The notes: generated by a model not told the origin, from the letters alone. 64,000 bases of DNA from Colletes latitarsis (GCF_051014445.1 NC_135134.1:11065672-11129671); one strand, 5' to 3'. Numbered from the stretch's first letter, positions 53,005 to 64,000 are shown. Translations and numbers: made by a program.

Positions 53005-56000
53005 ATGCGTTATCCTCTACAATATTGATCGAAACAGGGTTTAATCGTCTGTTTCAGCGTGGTACCGCATTACTACGTGATCGAAACCAAAAAAGGCCCA
53101 GAATCTGGCCATCAAGTATGAGAAATATGCGAAAGTATGAGCCTGATGAGTGCAAATCCCTGACCTAACCTAGACCTAACATGCGTTATCCTGTAAAATA
53201 TCGATCGAAACCAGGTTTAATCGACTGTTTCAGTGTGGTACCACATTACTACGTGATCCAATCCAGAAAGAGCCCAGAATCTGGCCATCAAGTAAGAGAT
53301 ATATGCGAAAGTATGAGCCTGATGGGGGCAAATCCTACATCCAACTCAGACTTAACATGTGTTATCCTCTAAAATATTGATCGAAACCAGGTTTAATGGA
53401 CTGTTTCAGTGCGATACCACATTACCACGTGATCGGAACCAGAAAAAGTCCGGGATCTGGCCAACAAGTATGCGGAAAATGCGAAAGTATGAGCCTGATG
53501 AGGTCAAATCCCAGACCTAATCCAGACCTAACATGCGTTTTCCCCTAAAATATTGATCGAGACCAGGTTTAGTCGACTGTTTCAGTGTGGTACCACAGTA
53601 CTTTGTGATCCAAACCAGAGAAAGCCCAGGATCTGGCCATCAAGTATGAGAAATATGCGAAAGTATGACAATGATGAGAGCAAATCCCAGACCTAACTTA
53701 GACCTAACATGCGTTATCCTCCAAAATATTGACCGAGACCAGGTTTAGTCGACTATTTCAGTGTGGTACCACATTACTACGTGATCCAAACCAGAAAAAG
53801 GCCAGGATCTGGCCATCAAGTATGAGAAATATGCGAAAGTATGAGCCTGATGAGAGCAAATCCCAGACCTAACATGGACCTAACATGCGTTATCCTCTAA
53901 GATATCGATCGAAACCAGGTTTAATGGACAGTTTCAGTGTGGTACCACATTACTACGTGATCCAAGCCAAAAAAAGCCCAGAATCTGGCCAACAAGTATG
54001 CGGAAAATGTGAATGTATGAGCCTGATGAGAGGAAATCCCAGACCTGACACAGACCTAACATGCGTTATCCTCTAAAATATTGATCGAAACCAGGTTTAA
54101 TGGACAGTTTCAGTGTGGTACCACATTACTACGTGATCCAAACCAGAAAAAGCCCAGGATCTGGCCATCAAGTATGAGAAATATGCGAATGTATGAGCCT
54201 GATGAGAGCAAATCCCAGACCTAACATGGACCTAACATGCGTTATCCTCTAAAATATCGATCGAAACCAGGTTTAATCGACTGTTTCAGTGTGGTACCAC
54301 ATTACCACGTGATCCAAACTAGAAAAAACCCAGGTTCTTTTCACCAGGTATGTGAAGAATGCGATCGTGTGAGCCTGATGAGGGCAAATCCAAGGCCGAA
54401 CCAAGACCTAACATGCGTTATCCTCTAAAATATTGATCGAAACCAGGCTTAATGGACTGTTTCAGAGTGCTACCACATTACCACGTGATGCAAACCAGAA
54501 AAAACCCTCGATCTGCTTACCAGGTATGTGAAGAATGCGAACGTGTGAGCCTGATGAGAGCTTGAAGGCCTAACCAAGACCTAAGTTGCGTTATCCTCTA
54601 AAATATTGATCGTGACCAGGTTTAATGGTCTGTTTCAGTGTGGTACCACATTACTGCGTGATCCAAACCAAAAAAAGCCCAGAATCTGGCCATCAAGTAT
54701 GAGAAACATGCGAAAGTATGAGACTGATGAGAGCAAATCCCAGACCTAACCTAGACCTAACATGGGTTATCCTTTGAAATGTTGACACAGACTAGGTTTA
54801 ATTGACTGTTTCAGTGTGGTACAACATTACCACGTGATCCAAACCAGAAAAAACCCGGGCTCTGTTCAACAAGTATGTGAAGAATGCGAAAGTATGACCC
54901 TGATGAGTGCAAATCCAAGGTCTAACCTAGACCTAACATGTGTTATCCTCTAAAATATTAATCGAAACCAGGTTTAATAGCCCGTTTCAGTGTGGTACCA
55001 CATTACTGCGCGATCCAAACCAGTGAAAGCCCAGGATCTGGCCAACAAGAATGAGAAATATGCGGAAGTATGAGCATGATGTGAGCAAATCCCAGACCTA
55101 ACCAAGACCTAACATGCGTTATCCTCTAAAATATTGATCGTGACCAGGTTTAGTCGACTGTTTCAGTGTGGTACCACATTACTACGTGATCCAAACCAGA
55201 AAATGCGCAGGATCTGGCTAACAAGTACGAGAAATATGCAAAAGTATGAGCCTGATGAGAGCAAATCCCAGACCTAACCTAGACCTAACATGCGTTATCC
55301 TCTAAAATATTGACCGAGACCAGGTTTAGTCGACTGTTTCAGTGTGGTACCACATTACTACGTGATCCAAACTAGAAAAAACCCAGGTTCTTTTCACCAG
55401 GTATGTGAAGAATGCGATCGTGTGAGCCTGATGAGGGCAAATCCAAGGCCGAACCAAGACCTAACATGCGTTATCCTCTAAAATATTGATCGAAACCAGG
55501 CTTAATGGACTGTTTCAGAGTGCTACCACATTACCACGTGATGCAAACCAGAAAAAACCCTCGATCTGCTTACCAGGTATGTGAAGAATGCGAACGTGTG
55601 AGCCTGATGAGAGCCTGAAGGCCTAACCAAGACCTAAGTTGCGTTATCCTCTAAAATATTGATCGTGACCAGGTTTAATGGTCTGTTTCAGTGTGGTACC
55701 ACATTACTGCGTGATCCAAACCAAAAAAAGCCCAGAATCTGGCCATCAAGTATGAGAAACATGCGAAAGTATGAGACTGATGAGAGCAAATCCCAGACCT
55801 AACCTAGACCTAACATGGGTTATCCTTTGAAATGTTGACACAGACTAGGTTTAATTGACTGTTTCAGTGTGGTACCACATTACCACGTGATCCAAACCAG
55901 AAAAAACCCGGGCTCTGTTCAACAAGTATGTGAAGAATGCGAAAGTATGACCCTGATGAGTGCAAATCCAAGGTCTAACCTAGACCTAACATGTGTTATC

Positions 56001-57926
56001 CTCTAAAATATTAATCGAAACCAGGTTTAATAGCCCGTTTCAGTGTGGTACCACATTACTGCGCGATCCAAACCAGTGAAAGCCCAGGATCTGGCCAACA
56101 AGAATGAGAAATATGCGGAAGTATGAGCATGATGTGAGCAAATCCCAGACCTAACCAAGACCTAACATGCGTTATCCTCTAAAATATTGATCGTGACCAG
56201 GTTTAGTCGACTGTTTCAGTGTGGTACCACATTACTACGTGATCCAAACCAGAAAATGCGCAGGATCTGGCTAACAAGTACGAGAAATATGCAAAAGTAT
56301 GAGCCTGATGAGGGCAAATCCCAGACCTAACCTAGACCTAACATGCGTTATCCTCTAAAATATTGACCGAGACCAGGTTTAGTCGACTGTTTCAGTGTGG
56401 TACCACATTACTACGTGATCCAAACCAGGAAAAGCGCAGGATCTGTTCAAGAAGTATGAGAAACATGCGAAAGTATGAGACTGATGAGAGCAAATCCCAG
56501 ACCTAACCTAGACCTAACATGAGTTATCCTTTGAAATGTTGACCCAGACAACGTTTAATTGACTGTTTCAGTGTGGCACCACATTACCACGTGATCCAAA
56601 CCAGAAAAAACCGAGGATCTGTTCAACAGATATGTGAAGAATGCGAAAGTGTGAGCCTGATGAGGGCAAATCCCAGACCTAACCTAGACCTAACATGCGT
56701 TATCCTCTAAAATATCGATCGAAACCAGGTTTAATCGACTGTTTCAGTGTGGTACCACATTACTACGTGATCCAAACCAGAAAACGCGCAGGATTTGGCT
56801 AACAAGTACGAGAAATATGCAAAAGTATGAGCCTGATGAGAGCAAATCCCAGACCTAACCTAGACCTAACATGCGTTATCCTCTAAAATATTGACCGAGA
56901 CCAGGTTTAGTCGACTGTTTCAGTGTGGTACCACATTACTACGTGATCCAAACCAGAAAAAGGCCAGGATCTGGCCATCAAGTATGAGAAATATGCGAAC
57001 GTATGAGCCTGATGAGGGCAAATCCCAGACCTAACCTAGACCTAACATGCGTTATCCTCTAAAATATCGATCGAAACCAGGTTTAATCGACTGTTTCAGT
57101 GTGGTACCACATTACTACGTGATCGAAACCAAAAAAGGCCCAGAATCTGGCCATCAAGTATGAGAAATATGCGAAAGTATGAGCCCGATGAGTGCAAATC
57201 CCAGACCTAACCTAGACCTAACATGCGTTATCCTCTAAAATATCAATCGAAACCAGGTTTAATGGACTGTTTCAGTGTGATACCACATTACTACGCGATC
57301 CGAACCAGAAAAAGCCCGGGATCTGGCCAACAAGTATGCGGAAAATGCGAAAGTATGAGCCTGATGAGGGCAAATCCCAGACCTAATCCAGACCTAACAT
57401 GCGTTATCCTCTAAAATATTGATCGTCACCAGGTTTAGTCGACTGTTTCAGTGTGGTACCACATTACTACGTGATCCAAACCAGAAAAAGCGCAGGATTT
57501 GGCTAACAAGTACGAGAAATATGCAAAAGTATGAACCTGATGAGGGCAAATCCCAGACCTAACCTAGACCTAACATGCGTTATCCTCTAAAATATTGACC
57601 GAGACCAGGTTTAGTCGACTGTTTCAGTGTGGTACCACATTACTACGTGATCCAAACCAGAAAAAGCGCAGGATTTGACTAACATGTACGAGAAATATGC
57701 AAAAGTATGAGCCTGATGAGAGCAAATCCCAGACCTAACCTAGACCTAACATGCGTTATCCTCTAAAATATTGACCGAGACCAGGTTTAGTCGACTGTTT
57801 CAGTGTGGTACCACATTACTACGTGATCGAAACCAGAAAAAGGCCAGGATCTGGCCATCAAGTATGAGAAATATGCGAAAGTATGAGCCTGATGAGGGCA
57901 CATCCCGGACCTACCATAGACCTAAC
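53005..57926 (+). repeat. HOR family C, unit 3 (4922 bp, 28 monomers)
   Basis: The longest family C unit. It follows unit 2 at first (53181 and 53885), then holds the aactagaaaaaaccc monomer (54237), a 173 bp monomer (54413), the 1053 bp internal duplication, and finally 57223 and the three monomers also found at 52301-52830. Its length is 6 bp below 28 x 176, accounted for by two 173 bp monomers. Confidence 0.88.
54317..56423 (+). repeat. 1053 bp (6-monomer) tandem duplication inside family C unit 3
   Basis: The sequence from 54317 repeats at 55370 with an offset of 1053 bp (six monomers less the 3 bp missing from the 173 bp monomer). The junction monomer 55290-55465 is a hybrid: its left part is gaccgagaccagg type and its right part is tagaaaaaaccc type. 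The exchange falls within 55360-55371 (acgtgatccaaa, monomer positions about 71-82). Unit 1 has only one copy of this block, so the duplication is young. Confidence 0.9.
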
Positions 57927-60130
57927 ATGCGTTATCCTCTACAATATTGATCGAAACAGGGTTTAATCGTCTGTTTCAGCGTGGTACCGCATTACTACGT
58001 GATCGAAACCAAAAAAGGCCCAGAATCTGGCCATCAAGTATGAGAAATATGCGAAAGTATGAGCCTGATGAGTGCAAATCCCTGACCTAACCTAGACCTA
58101 ACATGCGTTATCCTGTAAGATATCGATCGAAACCAGGTTTAATCGACTGTTTCAGTGTGGTACCACATTACTACGTGATCCAAACCAGAAAAAGCCCAGG
58201 ACCTGGCCATCAAGTATGAGAAATATGCGAAAGTATGACCATGATGAGAGCAAATCCCAGACCTAACTTAGACCTAACATGCGTTATCCTCCAAAATATT
58301 GACCGAGACCAGGTTTAGTCGACTATTTCAGTGTGGTACCACATTACTACGTGATCCAAACCAGAAAAAGGCCAGGATCTGGCCATCAAGTATGAGAAAT
58401 ATGCGAAAGTATGAGCCTGATGAGAGCAAATCCCAGACCTAACATGGACCTAACATGCGTTATCCTCTAAAATATCGATCGAAACCAGGTTTAATGGACA
58501 GTTTCAGTGTGGTACCACATTACTACGTGATCCAAGCCAAAAAAAGCCCAGAATCTGGCCAACAAGTATGCGGAAAATGTGAATGTATGAGCCTGATGAG
58601 AGGAAATCCCAGACCTGACACAGACCTAACATGCGTTATCCTCTAAAATATTGATCGAAACCAGGTTTAATGGACAGTTTCAGTGTGGTACCACATTACT
58701 ACGTGATCCAAACCAGAAAAAGCCCAGGATCTGGCCATCAAGTATGAGAAATATGCGAAAGTATGAGCCTGATGAGAGCAAATCCCAGACCTAACATGGA
58801 CCTAACATGCGTTATCCTCTAAAATATCGATCGAAACCAGGTTTAATGGACAGTTTCAGTGTGGTACCACATTACTACGTGATCCAAGCCAAAAAAAGCC
58901 CAGAATCTGGCCAACAAGTATGCGGAAAATGTGAGTGTATGAGCCTGATGAGAGGAAATCCCAGACCTGACACAGACCTAACATGCGTTATCCTCTAAAA
59001 TATTAATCGAAACCAGGTTTAATGGACAGTTTCAGTGTGGTACCACATTACAACGTGATCCAAACCAGAAAAAGCCCAGGATCTGGCCATCAAGTATGAG
59101 AAATATGCGAATGTATGAGCCTGATGGGAGCAAATCCCAGACCTAACATGGACCTAACATGCGTTATCCTCTAAAATATCGATCGAAACCAGGTTTAATC
59201 GACTGTTTCAGTGTGGTACCACATTACCACGTGATCCAAACTAGAAAAAACCCAGGTTCTTTTCACGAGGTATGTGAAGAATGCGATCGTGTGAGCCTGA
59301 TGAGGGCAAATCCAAGGCCGAACCAAGACCTAACATGCGTTATCCTCTAAAATATTGATCGAAACCAGGCTTAATAGACTGTTTCAGTGTGCTACCACAT
59401 TACCACGTGATGCAAACCAGAAAAAACCCTCGATCTGCTTACCAGGTATGTGAAGAATGCGAACGTGTGAGCCTGATGAGAGCCTGAAGGCCTAACCAAG
59501 ACCTAAGTTGCGTTATCCTCTAAAATATTGATCGAAACCAGGTTTAATGGACTCTTTCCGTGTGATACCACATTACCACTTGATCCAAAACAGGAAAAGC
59601 CCAGGATCTGGCCAACAAGTATGCGGAAAATGTGAATGTATGAGCCTGATGAGAGCAAATCCCAGACCTAACCTAGACCTAACATGCGTTATCCTTTAAA
59701 ATATTGATCGTGACCAGGTTTAGTCGACTGTTTCAGTGTGGTACCACATTACTACGTGATCCAAACCAGAAAAAGCGCTGGATCAGGCCATCAAGTACGA
59801 GAAATATGCAAAAGTATGAGCCTGATGAGAGCAAATCCCAGACCTAATCCAGACCTAACATGCGTTATCCTCTAAAATATCGATCGAAACAAGTTTTAGT
59901 CGACTGTTTCAGTGTGGTACCACATTACTATGTGATCCAAACCAGAAAAAACCCAGGATCTGGCCAACAAGGATGTGAAGAATGCGAAAGTATGAGACTG
60001 AAGAGGGCAAATCCCAGACCTAACCCAGACCTAACAAGAGTTATCTTCTAAATTATTGATCAAAACCAGGTTTACTGGACTGTTTCAGTGTGGTACCACA
60101 TTGCTACGTGATCCAAAGCAGTGAAAGCCC
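57927..60130 (+). repeat. HOR family C, unit 4 (partial)
   Basis: It starts with the marker monomer at 57927. Against unit 3 it loses monomers between about 58130 and 58200 (an aatcgactg left part joined to an agcccaggacctgg right part). It carries the monomers 58455, 58807 and 59159 in the same order as unit 1 and a 173 bp monomer at 59335. After about 59510 it drifts away from family C order and ends near a copy of the aacaagagttatc monomer (60035). Confidence 0.83.
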
Positions 60131-60211
60131 AGAATCTGGCCATCAAGTATGAGAAATATGCGAAAGTATGAGCCTGATGAGGGAAAATCCCAGACCTAAT
60201 CCAGACCTAAC

Positions 60212-60277
60212 ATGCGTTATCCTCTAAAATATTGCCCCAGACCAGGTTTAGTCGACTGTTTACTACGTGTTGATAAC
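60212..60277 (+). repeat. Truncated 66 bp monomer (110 bp deleted), copy 1
   Basis: The monomer runs normally to gtcgactgttt, then jumps through tactacgtgttgataacatg into the next unit. The GGTACC palindrome and the whole right half (about positions 51-170) are missing except for an actacgtg remnant, so at least two breaks or a template switch are needed. Its left part is attgccccagaccagg. Because 110 bp is not a multiple of the unit, this is one of only two places where the 176 bp register is broken by more than a few bases. Confidence 0.9.
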
Positions 60278-63127
60278 ATGCGTTATCCTCTAAAATATCG
60301 ATCGAAACAAGTTTTAATCGACTGTTTCAGTGTGGTACCACACTACTATGTGATCCATACCAGAAAAAACCCAGGATCTGTTCAAGAAGTATGTGAAGAA
60401 TGCGAAAGTATGAGACTGATGAGGGCAAATCCCATACCCAATCCAGACCTAACATGCATTATCCACTAAAATATCGATCGTGACCAGGCTTAGTCGACTG
60501 TTTCGGTGTGGTACCACATTACTACGTGATCCAATCAAGAAAAAGTCCGGGATCTGGCCAACAAGTATGCGGAAAATGCGAAAGTATGAGCCTGATGAGG
60601 GCAAATCCCAGACCTAATCCAGACCTAACATGCGTTATCCTCTAAAATATTGATCGAGACCAGGTTTAGTCGACTGTTTCAGTGTGGTACCTCATTACTA
60701 CGTGATCCAAACCAAAAAAAGCCCCGAATCTGGCAATCAAGTATGAGAAATATGCAAAAGTATGAGCCTGAAGAGGGCAAATCCCAGACCTAATCCAGAC
60801 CTATGCGTTATCCTCTAAAATATTGATCGAGACCAGGTTTAGTCGACTGTTTCAGTGTGGTACCATATTACTACGTGGTCCATACCAGGAAAAGCCCAGG
60901 ATCTGGCCATCAAGTATGAGAAATATGCGAAAGTATGAGCCTGATCAGTGCAAATCCCAGACCTAACCTAGACCTAACATGCATTATCCTCAAAAATGTT
61001 GATCGTGACCAGGTTTAATGGTCTGTTTCAGTGTGGTACCACATTACTGCGTGATCCAAACCAAAAAAAGCGCAGAATCTGGCCATCAAGTATGAGAAAC
61101 ATGCGAAAGTATGAGACTGATGAGAGCAAATCCCAGACCTAACCTAGACCTAACATGGGTTATCCTTTGAAATGTTGACCCAGACTAGGTTTAATTGACT
61201 GTTTCAGTGTGGTACCACATTACCACGTGATCCAAACCAGAAAAAACCGAGGATCTGTTCAACAGATATGTGAAGAATGCGAAAGTGTGAGCCTGATGAG
61301 AGCAAATCCCAGACCTAACCTAGACCTAAAATGAGTTATCCTTTGAAATGTTGACCCAGACTAGGTTTAATTGACTGTTTCAGTGTGATACCACATTACC
61401 ACGTGATCCAAACCAGAAAAAGCCCGGGATCTGGCCAACAAGTATGCGGAAAATGCGAAAGTATGAGCCTGATGAGGGCAAATCCCAGACCTGATCCAGT
61501 CCTAACATGCGTTATCCTCTAAAATATTGATCGAGACCAGGTTTAGCCGACTGTTTCAGTGTGGTACCACACTACTATGTGATCCATACCAGAAAAAACC
61601 CAGGATCTGTTCATGAAGTATGTGAAGAATGCGTAAGTATGAGACTGATGAGGGCAAATCCCATACCTAACCTAGACCTAACATGCATTATCCTCTAAAA
61701 TATTGATCGTGACAAGGCTCAGTCGACTGTTTTTGTGTGGTACCGCATTACTACGTGATCCAAACCAGAAAAAACCCGGGCTCTGTTCAACAAGTATGTG
61801 AAGAATGCGAATATATGAGCCTGATGAGAGCAAATCCCAGACCTAACATGGACCTAACAAGCGTTATCCTCTAAAATATCGATCGAAACCAGGTTTAATC
61901 GACTGTTTCAGTGTGGTACCACATTACCACGTGATCCAAACTAGAAAAAACCCAGGTTCTTTTCACCAGGTATGTGAAGAATGCGATCGTGTGAGCCTGA
62001 TGAGGGCAAATCCAAGGCCGAACCAAGACCTAACATGCGTTATCCTCTAAAATATTGATCGAAACCAGGCTTAATGGACTGTTTCAGTGTGCTACCACAT
62101 TACCACGTGATGCAAACCAGAAAAAACCCTCGATCTGCTTACCAGGTATGTGAAGAATGCGAACGTGTGAGCCTGATGGGAGCCTGAAGGCCTAACCAAG
62201 ACCTAAGTTGCGTTATCCTCTAAAATATTGATCGAAACCAGGTTTAATGGACTCTTTCCGTGTGATACCACATTACCACTTGATCCAAAACAGGAAAAGC
62301 CCAGGATCTGGCCAACAAGTATGCGGAAAATGTGAATGTATGAGCCTGATGAAGTCAAATCCCAGACCTAACACAGACCTAACATGCATTATCCTCTAAA
62401 ATTTTGATCGAAACCAGGTTTAATGGACTCTTTCAGTGTGGTACCACATTACTACGTGATCCAAACCAAAAAAAGACCAGAATCTGGCCAACAAGTATGA
62501 GAAATATGTGAAAGTATGACCCTGATGAGGGAAAATCCCAGACCTAATCCAGACCTAACATGCGTTATCCTCTAAAATATCGATCGAAATAAGTTTTAAT
62601 CGACTGTTTAAGTGTGGTACCACACTACTATGTGATCCATACCAGAAAAAAACCCAGGATCTGTTCAAGAAGTATGTGAAGAATGCGAAAGTATGAGACT
62701 GATGAGGTCAAATCCCATACATAATCCAGACCTAACATGCGTTATCCACTATAATATTGATCGTGACCAGGCTTAGTCGACTGTTTCAGTGTGGTACCAA
62801 ATTACTACGTGATCCAATCCAAAAAAAGCCCAGAATCTGGCCATCAAGTAAGAGATATATGCGAAAGTGTGAGCCTGTTGAGGGCAAAGCCTAGACCCAA
62901 CTCAGACTTAACATGTGTTATCCTCTAAAATATTGATCGAAACCAGGTTTAGTGGACTGTTTCAGTATGATACCACATAACTACGTGATCCAAACCAGTG
63001 AAAGCCCAGGATCTGGCCAACATGCATGAGAAATATGCGAAAGTATGAGCATGATGAGAGCAAATCCCAGACCTAACCTAGACCTAACATGCGTTATCCT
63101 TTAAAATATTGATCGTGACCAGGTTTA
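60251..63127 (+). repeat. 2877 bp terminal duplication, first copy
   Basis: About 16 monomers plus most of the truncated unit. The start, gtcgactgtttactacg, recurs at 63128, and identity runs through 60755 (63632). It includes a 173 bp monomer made by loss of 'aac' (agacctatgcg near 60797), another 173 bp marker monomer at 62035, and a 1 bp A-run expansion (agaaaaaaaccc near 62644). The middle part resembles family A/B monomers again (62390-62760, compare 9710-10080). Confidence 0.86.
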
Positions 63128-63154
63128 GTCGACTGTTTACTACGTGTTGATAAC
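63089..63154 (+). repeat. Truncated 66 bp monomer, copy 2
   Basis: The same internal junction (gtttactacgtgttgataac) as at 60212-60277, 2877 bp downstream. Its left arm is different (ttaaaatattgatcgtgacc instead of ctaaaatattgccccagacc). The right flank matches the first copy from 60239 on. The deletion therefore arose once and was copied, with the copying limit lying inside the short left arm, around gaccaggtttag. Confidence 0.9.
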
Positions 63155-64000
63155 ATGCGTTATCCTCTAAAATATCGATCGAAACAAGTTTTAATCGACT
63201 GTTTCAGTGTGGTACCACACTACTATGTGATCCATATCAGAAAAAACCCAGGATCTGTTCAAGAAGTATGTGAAGAATGCGAAAGTATGAGACTGATGAG
63301 GGCAAATCCCATACCCAATCCAGACCTAACATGCATTATCCACTAAAATATCGATCGTGACCAGGCTTAGTCGACTGTTTCGGTGTGGTACCACATTACT
63401 ACGTGATCCAATCAAGAAAAAGTCCGGGATCTGGCCAACAAGTATGCGGAAAATGCGAAAGTATGAGCCTGATGAGGGCAAATCCCAGACCTAATCCAGA
63501 CCTAACATGCGTTATCCTCTAAAATATTGATCGAGACCAGGTTTAGTCGACTGTTTCAGTGTGGTACCTCATTACTACGTGATCCAAACCAAAAAAAGCC
63601 CCGAATCTGGCAATCAAGTATGAGAAATATGCGAAAGTATGAGACTGATGAGAGCAAATCCCAGACCTAACCTAGACCTAACATGGGTTATCCTTTGAAA
63701 TGTTGACCCAGACTAGGTTTAATTGACTGTTTCAGTGTGGTACCACATTACCACGTGATCCAAACCAGAAAAAACCGAGGATCTGTTCAACAGATATGTG
63801 AAGAATGCGAAAGTGTGAGCCTGATGAGAGCAAATCCCAGACCTAACCTAGACCTAAAATGAGTTATCCTTTGAAATGTTGACCCAGACTAGGTTTAATT
63901 GACTGTTTCAGTGTGATACCACATTACCACGTGATCCAAACCAGAAAAAGCCCGGGATCTGGCCAACAAGTATGCGGAAAATGCGAAAGTATGAGCCTGA
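63128..64000 (+). repeat. 2877 bp duplication, second copy (cut by window end, two monomers lost)
   Basis: It follows the first copy at offset 2877 up to 63632, then at offset 2528 to the end of the window (63633 corresponds to 61105). The change of offset, 349 bp, equals two monomers less the 3 bp deletion near 60800. The joint is confined to 63629-63632 (atgc, monomer positions about 123-126). The array continues past base 64000. Confidence 0.87.

Larger units (their letters stand above)
1..64000 (+). repeat. ~176 bp tandem satellite array filling the window
   Basis: The same unit recurs from first to last base, with ATG-phase landmarks at 32, 209, 385, 561, 737, 913 and so on. Most spacings are 176 bp, with sporadic 173, 175, 177 and 178 bp units and two 66 bp truncated units. 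All units point the same way. Both window ends fall inside a monomer, so the array continues on both sides. There is no transposon, microsatellite tract, gene or unique spacer. Most conserved are the GGTACC block (positions about 50-66) and the tacgtgatcc block (about 70-79). Most variable are positions about 90-125 and 140-170. The length and HOR structure fit a centromeric satellite, but chromosomal role and species are inference. I do not recognise the family. Confidence 0.98.

Noticed and set aside
60212..60469. 85-residue open frame, the longest in the window
   Set aside because: It exists because the 66 bp truncated monomer (a multiple of three) lets the frame run on into the next monomer. 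The second truncated copy does not keep it, since its monomer has TGA at codon 8.
32..63346. Dozens of 63-71 residue plus-strand open frames beginning MRYPLKY, MCYPLKY or MRYPPKY
   Set aside because: They are one satellite monomer read repeatedly. Openness depends on a single T/C site, the frame breaks at each monomer boundary because 176 is not a multiple of three, changes hit all codon positions, and no promoter, splice or polyadenylation context is visible.
1..64000. CRISPR array
   Set aside because: Repeats are contiguous 176 bp units without short repeats separated by unique spacers, and no cas-like gene is present.
1..64000. CENP-B box
   Set aside because: I looked for NTTCGNNNNANNCGGGN and its complement around the ttcg, cccggg and cgaa stretches of the consensus and main variants, and none satisfied the pattern. 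A full computed scan would settle it.
1..64000. Alpha satellite, Arabidopsis 178 bp or Brassica 176 bp centromere repeats
   Set aside because: Similar unit length only. As far as I can recall those sequences, the blocks seen here do not resemble them, so I assign no family name.
1..64000. tRNA, rRNA or transposon insertions within the array
   Set aside because: Monomer phase is continuous throughout apart from the small length variants and two 66 bp units, leaving no room for an insertion.

Overview
The whole 64 kb window is one uninterrupted tandem satellite array. The basic unit is about 176 bp, so there are roughly 363 monomers, all in the same (+) orientation. I see no gene, RNA gene, transposon or non-satellite DNA anywhere. 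This points to a eukaryotic chromosome, most likely a centromeric or pericentromeric satellite block: the unit is close to nucleosome repeat length, the array is organised in higher-order repeats (HORs), and nothing interrupts it. That role is inference. I do not recognise the monomer as any named satellite family, so I do not name an organism. A hand-built consensus is about 42% GC. Monomer positions below count from the A of the recurrent ATG in 'aacatgcg' (for example 32, 209, 385).

Layout. (1) 32-18734: HOR family A, a 34-monomer unit of 5983 bp seen complete at 5136-11118. It is present as a 29-monomer deletion form at 32-5135 and as a copy at 11119-18734 that carries an extra 10-monomer (1760 bp) tandem duplication. 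(2) 18735-21219: a block (F) that recurs near 34.2-36.4 kb. (3) 21220-26861: another HOR-A copy with its own one-monomer deletion. (4) About 26310-32657: family B, an 18-monomer unit of 3167 bp in two nearly identical tandem copies. (5) 32658-42659: a mosaic of pieces of F, A and B plus a 1 kb segment repeated at both ends (32.6-33.7 and 41.6-42.7 kb). (6) 42660-47551: more diverged monomers with a partial 5-monomer duplication. (7) 47552 to about 60.1 kb: family C, in units of 3517, 1936 and 4922 bp plus a partial unit, with an internal 1053 bp duplication. (8) 60.2 kb to the end: a 2877 bp duplication that carries a 66 bp truncated monomer.

Every large duplication or deletion keeps the 176 bp register, as expected for unequal crossing-over or gene conversion between aligned monomers. 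Where the exchange point can be narrowed, five of eight intervals lie at monomer positions 43-91. That stretch includes a conserved palindrome centred on GGTACC. The many 63-72 residue open frames are by-products of the repeat: one T/C change at monomer position 22 decides whether a TGA stop is present. I found no gene system here; what is of interest is the HOR architecture, the dyads and the exchange junctions.
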